Positions 1 to 9,100 of a stretch of 10,403 bases of DNA are shown one piece after another (within the stretch, counting starts at the first letter, position 1; the number at the start of each line of letters is the position of its first letter). Origin of the DNA: Podila epigama (taxonomy: Eukaryota; Mortierellomycota; Mortierellomycetes; Mortierellales; Mortierellaceae). The stretch covers positions 1 to 10,403 of the forward strand of contig JAAAVE010001080.1 in the NCBI GenBank assembly GCA_015679605.1, read 5' to 3'. A model generated the notes under the pieces. It saw only the letters and a program-made list of their open reading frames with translations, was not told the DNA's origin and made no database searches. Position numbers and translations under genes: made by a program.

Positions 1-35
1 AAAGGAACAGGCACACATTTTCGGCAAAGGACAGT

Positions 36-70
36 CCAATCCAATCCAATCCAATCCAGTCCAGTCCAGT
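36..70 (+). repeat. Tandem CCAAT/CCAGT pentamer array upstream of the ADA1-like gene
   Basis: Seven contiguous 5-bp units: four CCAAT (36-55) followed by three CCAGT (56-70). The array ends 92 bp before the ADA1-like start codon, so it lies in the promoter or 5' leader. CCAAT is the core site of the NF-Y/HAP complex in fungi, so the array may be regulatory; it may equally be a pentanucleotide microsatellite in which one base changed in the last three units. The repeat is seen directly; any binding is inference. Confidence 0.6.
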
Positions 71-162
71 CTCTCCGCTTCCTTTTCTCCCAATTATCAA
101 AAGGACACTTTACATTGCAACCTTGCTCTTTAACTTAAAGTAATCATCCAAATCATCTCGAC

Positions 163-1758
163 ATGCCAGTACGACCACAACCACCCACAGACAAGGACGG
201 GCGACAGGATGTACTCTTGCTCAAGCAACAGCTGGCTGAAGCACTCGGCGACAATGGCCCATCGTACTGGCAGGCTCTTACTGATTTCGTCTCTGGAAAG
301 CTTAACCGACAGGAATTCGACTTTTACGCCAACCTGTACCTGTCGCGCAAGAATGGTAATTGAACTTGGCAAAAAAACAAATAGCTTTGATGGGACTAGT
401 TTAGAAGATCAGTCAGCTCTTTTCTTTTTCTTTTCTTTTCTTTCTTTCTTTCATAATGGAGGATCCCCCATTAGACGAGAATGCTCAGCAGGCATTGTTT
501 TTAACAACAAAAACTCTTTCTTTTAACAATACGAATAGCACCGCTTCATAACCAGTTCATCCTCGCCAACATTCACAATGCTCAAAGGGAGGCGCCACCA
601 CCGTCAACTCGCTCCGTCGGCATGTCAAAGGGGAAAAAGAACAAGGATGGGAGCAGTGCAAGGGATCTAGAACCCAAGCGTCGAAAGATCAAAAACCAGG
701 TTTTGAGTCTTGGCAAGTCAGAACGAGAGCGTATCAAAAGCCTCAAGGTTAGAGCCGTGGTTACCTTATGCACGTCTGTGAGAATGATTGCAACGAAATA
801 TATAGCACACTAAAACCACTTTTTATCCGCCTCTGGCAACACGCAACGCCATTCATAGGATCAAAGCAGGAATAATGGTGCCGTGGTACCGAAACTGAAG
901 GAACATCGAATCTCAAAGCCATTGGCACCGTCATTGCCACAACCCGCACAACTCGCGGAATACAACAGAGGAGCACACGCGCCCCTTTGCTTCGACTCGA
1001 AGGAGCTTCCAAACTTTGAGGCAATGAAGGATCGCATGACTGCCGTAGCCATGGAGAACGGTCTATTAGGCGGTGTTCACGACGATTGTATCGAACTCAT
1101 GCTGCATGCTTTGGAGGTACAAATGGAAAAAGAAGAAAAAAAATGAAAAAGAAAATGAAGAGCTCAAAGGACACCATTACGTCGCTCGAGTTTTTTACGA
1201 AAAAGCGATGTATCAAAAGTTGATATGCCGAAAGATATCAAGTGTATTAACCCTGCGTTGTACTGCTTCTTCTAGAGCCATATCAAGAGCGTCATCAGCA
1301 ACTGCATCATCAAATTGAGAACGAATCGAGCATTGGGTATTTCAGTACCCAAGCGAGATCTTTGCCAAGGGGGATCTCACGCACGGACTCCAGGGACCAG
1401 CAGCGGTCAAAACAGAGAATCTGACGATGAAAAATCGCATGGGTCATACACGGAACCAAGTGGATCAAGGCAAGGAGAAGGGGTAGGCGGAGGGGACGAA
1501 GGAGGGGGAGAAGCGCGGCAGTTCCATGGCTTCTCACATAATCAGGCACAAGGGCCACCACATAATACCAATGGTACAACGACCATCACAGCAAGGGACT
1601 TGGCGTTTGCTATTGATATCTCACCAAGCATGCTCGTAGAGAACCCTGTCAATGTTGAGAAGCTGATGTCGATCTTAATGGAGGAGAGTGACGAAGACGG
1701 CGAGGACGACGCAAATGAGGATCAGCCAAATTCGCCCTCTTATACTCTTATAGTGTAA
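163..1758 (+). CDS. ADA1: SAGA coactivator subunit Ada1/Hfi1 (TADA1-like), 4 exons
   Basis: Exons join(163-355, 539-747, 859-1116, 1276-1758) give 1143 nt and 380 aa; introns are 183, 111 and 159 nt, all GT-AG with matching phase (1, 0, 0). Residues ~14-80 match the N-terminal Ada1/TADA1 region: EALGDNGPSYW, then FVSGKLNRQEFD, then across intron 1 LHNQFILANIHNAQ, like HNDFLLAIL in human TADA1. A basic stretch follows at ~93-134. Residues ~183-245 (FEAMKDRM, AMENGL, then ALE/SHIKSVIS across intron 3) look like the histone fold that pairs with TAF12 in SAGA. A glycine-rich linker and the conserved segment ITARDLAFAIDISP (~324-354) precede an acidic C-terminus. Known family role: structural subunit of the nuclear SAGA histone-modifying coactivator. 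Human TADA1 is ~335 aa, so the length fits. The start is the first ATG of a frame that begins directly with the family motif. The donor of intron 2 (GTTAGA) is weak; the other junctions are good. Confidence 0.86.
417..452 (+). repeat. C/T-only tract inside intron 1 of the ADA1-like gene
   Basis: An uninterrupted 36-nt pyrimidine run built mainly from CTTTT and CTTT units. It lies in the middle of intron 1, about 86 nt before the acceptor, so it is too far upstream to be the ordinary polypyrimidine tract. Most likely a simple-sequence repeat. Confidence 0.6.
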
Positions 1759-1793
1759 TACCATCTTTTTTCACAAAGAAAGTCGAGCCATTG

Positions 1794-1824
1794 CGCGCAA
1801 AAGTGTTTCAACGCGCAAAAGTGT
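1794..1824 (+). promoter_or_regulatory. Twin 13-nt direct repeat upstream of the CENP-S/MHF1 gene
   Basis: CGCGCAAAAGTGT occurs exactly twice, at 1794-1806 and 1812-1824, with an 18-bp period, in the 158-bp gap between the ADA1-like stop and the MHF1-like start (93-123 bp before that ATG). The second copy begins within ACGCG, the core of the fungal MBF (MCB) cell-cycle site, and both copies resemble E2F-like GCGC/AAAA sequences. A G1/S promoter element is plausible but inferred. Confidence 0.4.
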
Positions 1825-1916
1825 GTTATTAAGGGTCTACTGGCCACAACAGCTTGTAATTTTGTATATCTCGTTTTTCTTGACCCTGCTTTGCATTTGA
1901 TTACAATGTCTTTATC

Positions 1917-2871
1917 ATGAATGAAGTTGAGGACAGCCCACGAGATGTAACAATACCTTCATTTGCAAACAGTGTCCTTGCATGGGATCGCATGTATTAC
2001 TCAGGACATTGAAATGTTCATGCATTAACATCAGCATATTTCATTTAACAGAGACTCAAGGCTGCTATCTGGCTGGTCGTCGGGGAGATATGTGAGAGTC
2101 AACGTACAGTCCTTCAACACTTGATTCCTCCTCTCCAAAGCACATTCATTTACAACAAAGACAAATAATATGGAAGAATTGTAAAAATTAACATGTTCAC
2201 GATGGGCTATTTATTGTGTATACGTTCTTGGAAAAACTCATAGAGGCCGAGCTGAATGTTGTTGTTACTCCACAACTCGTTGCCTCCCTGACAGAGGTCG
2301 TGTTTGCCCAAGCTGGTATGAACGACACAGAGCTGCGGATCAAAATGGAAAGATAAAAAAGTCAGGAGGATTAATGTCATTTTTCCATTTGCCACCTCTA
2401 CATAGAATCTCTCGGCAAGGATTTGGAGGCCTTTTCCAGGTGTGATTCTATCTCTTAACTTAGGACATCAGATTATATGTTTGTTACTAACTAATAACAT
2501 GTTTTAATAGGCATGCAAAGCGGACGACTGTGAGTGTCGACGATGTTAAGGTATGTGTTTATATTACCATCCTTCACAAGACTTGATGTATTCACATTTT
2601 TCATTATGGTTAGTTCTGGCATGTCAAGTACGCCCTAACACCATAACGACCCTTTTGCTTCAATGTAGCTTACCGCGCGCAGAAACATGACCTTGGTAAG
2701 ATGACACGAAAAAGAAAATGCTCTATGCTGAAATAGGTAGCCAACTAAACATGTCATATCTAAATATACCACCGTTTACATCTCCAACAGCATGAACTTA
2801 TCACAATGGAAGCCAACAAGCTAACCGGGGAGGCAGAGAATGTTCGCGAGTCCAAGAAGCGAAAAGTTTAG
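1917..2871 (+). CDS. MHF1: CENP-S/MHF1-like histone-fold protein, 7 small exons
   Basis: Exons join(1917-1946, 2052-2103, 2244-2315, 2406-2439, 2511-2550, 2669-2695, 2791-2871) give 336 nt and 111 aa. Six GT-AG introns of 71-140 nt keep phase at every junction. The product reads as a complete CENP-S: RLKAAIWLVVGEIC (~11-24), VTPQLVASLTEVVFAQ (~35-50), KDLEAFSRHAKRTTVSVDDV (~56-75), LTARRN (~77-82), then a helix and a Lys-rich end (KKRKV). The human protein has the same order (RLKAAV, FAKDLE, ARHAKRTT, EDVKLLARRS) with matching spacing. Known role: with MHF2/CENP-X it forms a histone-fold complex that serves the FANCM/Fml1 DNA-remodelling helicase and the CENP-T-W-S-X centromere complex. No single exon exceeds 81 nt and one is only 27 nt. 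The start is the ATG giving an in-phase 10-residue leader. Donors at exons 1 (GTAACA) and 2 (GTACAG) are less certain than the others. TAF or NC2 histone folds fit less well. Confidence 0.87.
2669..2695 (+). other. MHF1: 27-nt microexon of the MHF1-like gene
   Basis: Exon 6, nine codons (LTARRNMTL), phase 0 at both ends, flanked by ...GTAG upstream and GTAAGA downstream. It supplies the conserved Leu-x-Ala-Arg-Arg segment of the CENP-S fold; skipping it would keep the reading frame but delete that segment. Confidence 0.8.
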
Positions 2872-3127
2872 TTATATGTGCTTGTTCAATACACAACGTG
2901 AGACCCAATGAAGTATCGTATCGTTCACGCATTGGCCAACATTTCTTTCATTTTTCTATTATTGTGCGGTTGTCATGGAGAGCCAGAGGCTTCCGTTTTG
3001 ATAACATCCGTTTCCTCCACAGGTGCATCCATTTGCGGCGACTGACCCCGTGGAAGGCATTTTGTACAAGGAAATCGCTAGTCCAAGGACCCCATGGCCG
3101 ACCAAATATAATATTAACAATAAAAGT
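2872..3127. other. Intergenic 3' region between convergent genes
   Basis: 256 bp separate the MHF1-like stop (plus strand) from the kinase stop (minus strand), so both transcripts must end here or overlap. An AT-rich stretch at about 3105-3127 lies just past the kinase stop and could hold its polyadenylation signal. I see no gene here. Confidence 0.55.
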
Positions 3128-6100
3128 TCACTCCCACCGACTCTGGTTTCCTTGTCCTACGCTCCTTCCGGTGACCCTTCCGTTGCGCCTGAGACCGTTC
3201 ACCTCAACATCCGCCGCTGGCGTCGATAAACCTGCAGCCCCACCTCCCAACTTCCAAGATGGCTGTTGATGAGTTATCCCCGCGTTTGTGGCTTCGTAAT
3301 CCGAAACACTCTGTGCGATGTCTTTTGATAACCGGTATTGCTCTTGCCCGAGCTGGCTGTCCTTAACTAGACCATTTCCGGCCCTGTCTGAGGCCCGGGT
3401 TTCAAACAGCTGCTGCTTATTCGACACGCGCCCAGATGGCTTCTCGAATGGTGATTGTAGCGGATGGACAGCCTGCATGCCCGAAAGACGCGTTTGTCCC
3501 GAAGACGAAGAGGGAGATGGGATATGGTGTCGTGTCAATGATACAGGTGGTTTGGTTTGATCAGCAGAGGAACTGGATCCATTAGTTCCATTCGAAGAAG
3601 TACCAGAGGGATCTGAAAAACGACTGAGCATGGTCTTGATTCCGACATGGTGCGACTGCGGTGGCTGCGTTGACTTTTGATAGGCATTAACAGCTAAATA
3701 GGCGCCGTGTTTGCCATATCCATACTGCTGATTCTCTTCCATCAGTCGGTCCTCTTCCTCGAGCATTGCAGCTACAGATCCCAAAGAGGATGTTGAAGAA
3801 CTGTTGTTGGTGTGTGAAGAGTAGGAAGAAGATGATGCTATGGCAGCAGATGATGAGCCAGAAGAATGATATCCATTCATCCGTGCCAAATGCGAGGGTC
3901 TTGTGATGGGGGTCAATCGACCATGACCAGAGCTGGTGTCGAGACTAGATCCATAGGTATAACCATCCTCTAGAGTCTGTCCAGATGAAGGACTCTTGCC
4001 TCTGCCGTGTTCTATGTACAAATGTCCCGCATCCACACTCCTCCGAGGGCTTTTGACAACAGATGGGACCAAGAGAGCTTCCAGGTCTTTCTCAACCATG
4101 TCGGTCGCATATTCTTTGCGGAATGAATTGTCCCCGTCCTCATCCTCATCTTCGTGTGGGTTCTTTGAATGACGAGGCGAACGGCATTGATCATCGCGCT
4201 GACTGCCTTCGATCATATGAACAGGAGGTGCGCTTGTTGAGAATAGGTTAATAGAACTGCGTCTTTTGCCTGCGCGTTTGTTTACAAACTCCTCTTCAAA
4301 TGAGTCCAACGGCCCAGGGTGGTATCCTTTTCCACGATATGCCCGGCCACCCGATCCTCCTTTCAAAATCGGCAATGGCGTTGATCTGCCAATGTCTGAG
4401 TTAGGAGTACTGCCCCGGTCCGGTGTGCTGGACGATGCTCGCTCATTCGTAATGGGAGAGTTTGCAGAGGTATATGAAGCAGGGGGAGTCGGTAAAAGTT
4501 GTGGTTGCTTGGGTAGACTGGAGACTGAGGTTTGGCTTTTTTTGGTCCCAAGCGAAAATCTACGCTGTGCCGACAACAAGCTTCTAAGCCCATCCAATGA
4601 CGGTGAGCTGGATCCATCCTCATGACGGCTTGATAGGCTATGTGGTGGGCAGTTGCTCTTTTGTGAAGGCGAATCGTACAATACGTTTTCAGGCGAAGTG
4701 AGGCGTGACGTATAGGAAGATCCTGAAGTTGGCGACATCACACGGTAGTCTGAAGAGCCACGTCGTTGCTTGGTCGGTGTTGGCGTCGGACCAGGCCGGG
4801 GCGTCATTTGGGACGGTGTCACAGAACGAGATCGGTCGTGAGGTCCTTGTGATGATCTTGAGCTGGGGCGACTGTTGCCTTTTTGTTGTTGAAAGCCACC
4901 TGCAAGTAGCTTAAGATTAGGAACCGATTGTGCGGGCGAAGGGCTTGGGAAATAAGAGAGATGGGGGCTAGGGAAGCATGTCTCCCCAACATAAAATTGG
5001 CATCTACGATGAAAGACCATACTGCAGTCTAAGAGGTGGTTTAGTACATTGAGATATGTATAGCTTTTAGCCACACGATTCCCTGTGAGATGTAACATTC
5101 AACACCCTAAATATTACCTTGGCAGATCACTGCCTTGTTCTTGACAAACTCATGGCAAAGGCGACATTCAACGGCTGTCAGGACAATTACAAACGATAAA
5201 TCAGATGGAGGATTGGTTAGTCTCGGTAGGATCCATGAAAGCCAGAGGAGTTAGAGCTCCAAGCACTGTCATTGTTATGAGCCAATTTTCTTACGTTTCG
5301 CAAATGAACTCTTCACAAACTGATGGTGCCTTGACCGCTCATGCATTGTTTGTTCCGCATTTCTTTCGGTAGTAGTTGTAGGGACTGGGACAGTGGCAGA
5401 CGAATAGAAAATGCTGGCGCTGTCCACGCTTCCGCGCCGTGTCCCTCGCTTCTGCAACTGCCCTCCATAAATTCCAGATGTAGGAGGAGGAGGAGGCCCT
5501 GACACAAGTCCTTGAGGTGTGGACGCCCTTTTTGATGTATCACTCATGCCGTTTTCCACTGTCGACGCTGTTATCAAACTCTGTTCCTTTGGTTCAAGAG
5601 ACTTTCGTTTCATGTAAGGAAGACTGTCCATGGGTTTGAGTTCCTAATAAGACATCAAATTCCAAAAACACAACCACAATAAATAAAATGTTATGCAAAG
5701 TAAAGTAAGCGCGATGGACTTGAGACGTATGGAGGTCAATCATTTATCACTTACTCGTGCTCCAAAGTTGCGCTTGATCCAGACATGTCGGCCAAGTGTA
5801 CTCGCACTGGGTCGAAGTGTGGGATCCTTCTGAAAGCATTGACATAAAAAGTCAAAAAGATCCATAGAAATGTTTGCAGGGAGTGGGGGTCTCTCGTCCT
5901 CTACGATCCTGAAAAGCGTCGTCATTGCAAGTAGGTCTGCATATGGTGGCCGTCCTGTCAACATTTCCACTATTGTGCATCCTAGTGACCAAATGTCGCT
6001 TGCTGGTGAGGCACCTTTGAGCTCAATTACCTCTGGCGCCACTATTTCAAGATAATAAAGTTGGTACATGTAAGTTCTCGTTCCTGCCAGCCTTTCTCAA

Positions 6101-9100
6101 AAATTAGTACAAGTCAGTGTACAAGGATGCATACTCCAGTTAGGCGTGCCAGCCACAGCTCCAAAGTCAGACTCTTTCACTTTCAAATTAAGCGATACAC
6201 CGAAATCTGACAACTTGACATTGCCATTCTTGGTAGTGAGGATATTAGCCGCTTTCAAGTCGCAATGTACAACCTATTTGTTGGAAAAGACGGCCATACG
6301 ATAAGCCATGGCAACATGAGTTTTGATGGCCGCAAGTTGAATCATGCATTTGCTCAACTTTTAAACCTACCTGCTTCCCATGCAAATAGACGAGTCCTTC
6401 CAAGATCTTGACCACGTAGGCAACGACCAACTTTTCGGGAAACGTCCCAAAAGATTTGAGAGTCGTCAAAAGTGATCCGTTCTCAACAAACTCCAGGATA
6501 ATATTCAGGTGTCCAAAAGTCTTTATAAACCCTTCGTACTTCACGATAGATGGGTGCGCCAGAGACTTTAGAAGGTCAACTTCCTGCATTAATATATCCA
6601 TCTCGGAATCCTTCAGTCCATCTATCTTGATCCTTTTCACAGCTACCATCTGTCCTGTTCCCAAATTAAGTGCCCTACATCAAAAGTACCAAAGAAAGGA
6701 GTGTGTAGCCCCTAAGTTAGAATATTTGTGGGCAACCCTGAACGTTGACGAATCGACTTGAGCTTGGTTTTGATCCAGTTACCGGTATACAGCGCCAAAC
6801 TGTCCTCTTCCAATGCAATTCCCTAGTTGCTATAATCCCCCCGCCCGAGAATAAAGAGAAACATCATGAAAACGTTAATAAACTCGGAATCGAATCATAA
6901 TGATATATTATCTCAGCATGACTTACGAATGTGGCGGTAAGAGTATCATTTTCGTATAGTTCCAACTTTTCTCGGAGTGGTTCACCCCCATTGTTGCTCT
7001 TTCGTAGCCCCTGAACTGGCGTTGTCGACCGTGAAGAAATAGGCGTGCCCGCTGATGAACCATCCACTGTTCGTTCAGAAGACAGACGGCTGTGGTTTTT
7101 GGGATTGCTCACGTACACGCCATGGTTGTTGGCACCCGGACTACTCATAGTCGAAAGGGCGTTATGAGACATTGACTGTGTCAAAAGACCAGGGCTGCTG
7201 GGACTAATATATCCATCCCGATAGGAAAGCGCACCCATGGCACTGTTGGCAGCTTGGGGGTCGAGAGAGATACTCTTTTTCTTTCTCCTTGTCATATCTA
7301 GAGCGGGTTGGCGATTCTCTGGGGAGAGCAAAGATCCAGATGCTGATTTTGGTACTGACATGGGGTAGTCAAACGGTAGAGGTGATTCTCCTCCAAAGAC
7401 AAGTTCCCTCTGTTCTTTACGGTTGTCTTCATCATATCGATTTTGTGTCTTATCAAATGGCTCTAACTTGAGGTCGTTCAGCTCTGCCTCCACATCGTCC
7501 AAGCTTGGTCGGCGCGGGAATCTCTCTATTGTTGGCAGGGGAGGGATCCGACCAGTGGCTGGTGTGCTCATGTGTCGATCCCTAACCTTCATTGGGTTGT
7601 CCTGTTGACTGTATCCGTTGGCGAACCGTATACTATCTTCTTCGAGCTTTCGAACCTGAGCTGCATAGTACGCAGATGCGCAAGGTCTAATAGAAGCGGT
7701 TGCCGAGGCTGTTCGCGTCGAAGTGGCAGTGGCAGTTTTTGACCGCGCCCGGTTTTGGATTTGAGGTGCTGATGCTGCAGGTCTAGGGGTCTGGACAGCA
7801 GACGGTCCTGCCGTCGAAACAAGGGGTATGGGTCCGGGATGCTTTTCCTTATTCGCAATCCTTGCTGGGCCTCCCACCACACGCTCTAGCGTCAGAATGG
7901 TTGACACGACCTGTTACATAAAAAAATGTATCAAAGTTCAGTTCTTGTTAAGAGAAATGGGCCTCATACCGTCCCCATGTTATTAGCTAGTTTGAGCATG
8001 ATTCATGGATTTTCAGATGCTATACCTGTATCATGTCCTTCCCTTCGTACAGGTCGACAGTCTGAAATAGATCTGAACTTTGAACGCCGAGCTAGTTACG
8101 TGATGCATGATCATCCCCTGTTAGGTTTTTGATGTCCTTTTTTTTGTTATGGTTTTCTACTTTGTTCGCCTAAATTAAAAAAGCTTACCTGTCTAGCGGC
8201 TAACAAGAAATTGCCAATGTTCTCCATCTATGTGCCAGTCCATGATGAAGTAATAGCTTGTTCATTTGCGATATTCAACTTCCAATAAGAAAGCAAGATA
8301 TGACCTGTCTGCTACTCTCTAACCTACCTTGACGAATGGCAGATTTTTCAAACTAATCTGTTGAACTGTTCCTGGTCTCAGTCGATTGGCCAACCTATCC
8401 CCAGACAATGGGAGAAAAAAGACAAAGAGGCATGTGGTCAATGTTGGTCTATGCAGACACATCCACAAGAACAGAAAAGTGATACCTCCAGAGGGGTAAA
8501 CAGTATGCAAGCTACAACACAACGCAACACAACACAACACAAACATGACATGAGAGAGCAATTGCAGCGAATCGCTCGTTGGAACCTACTTGCATAGTAT
8601 CACCCCGTCCTTGAGCGACTCATGCAGATCATCTGAGGGGAGTGTTATTCCCAAAGTCTTTTCGATAAAGTTTTGAGCGGCCTTGACTCTGGTCTGTAGC
8701 TGCTCTTCCCGAAGTCGTTTCCCTACAATGTCCACCGAGGACGTCAAGGGTGACGAGCCTGACCCATTGCTTGATGGCGTCAAGAGGGCCACTGGGGGTG
8801 GTCTTGTGAGGCTGTTGTTGTGCGAGGTCGCTATGAATGGAGACGACATTGTTGTGAATTAGACAATGTGACCTAAATTAAACGCATGCGGTAATCATAC
8901 CTCAGGCAAATGTGTGCTTTTCTTTGCATGGTTCTGACAAGAACAGCAAGGACATACTTGTTTGCGTGTCGGCATTATTACCAGAACCGCTGTTGTTGCT
9001 TCCAAAGTAGGGACTGGTCGCTAGAGAGTGGGTCGAGGGTACCGACACAGTGTGTGAATGGGTCCTTGGTGGAACAGGACTGACACGAGATGGTTCGCGC

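Noticed and set aside
417-452. Pyrimidine tract as a promoter element for a second start at the ATG at 622
   Set aside because: The conserved Ada1 N-terminus (163-355) joins in phase to the exon at 539, so the tract is intronic and the ATG at 622 is an internal Met (residue 93).
1310-1579. Minus-strand open frame of 89 codons
   Set aside because: Antisense to exon 4 of the ADA1-like gene with no recognisable domain.
2898-3269. Plus-strand open frame of 123 codons
   Set aside because: It overlaps the 3' end of the kinase coding exon on the opposite strand, shows no family motif, and is explained as the complement of a Ser/Gly-rich coding region.
4266-4625. Plus-strand open frame of 119 codons
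   Set aside because: It lies entirely inside the 1901-nt last exon of the kinase gene on the other strand; composition is that of a reverse-strand shadow.
6244-6273. HCD in place of HRD as a sign of a pseudokinase
   Set aside because: The catalytic Asp, the VAVK Lys, the DFG Asp and the APE motif are all intact, and HCD appears to be a normal variant in SepH-type kinases.
8319-8561. Minus-strand frame of 80 codons with a hydrophobic, Cys-rich beginning resembling a membrane segment
   Set aside because: Its first part is intron 2 of the kinase gene read through; only the last 67 nt (exon 3) are coding, and these continue the CH domain.
6864-8849. Separate CH-domain gene and separate kinase gene
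   Set aside because: Exon 6 is one uninterrupted frame from the last CH helix to the kinase, and all neighbouring introns match in phase. A second promoter inside exon 6 cannot be excluded, but nothing in the sequence calls for it.
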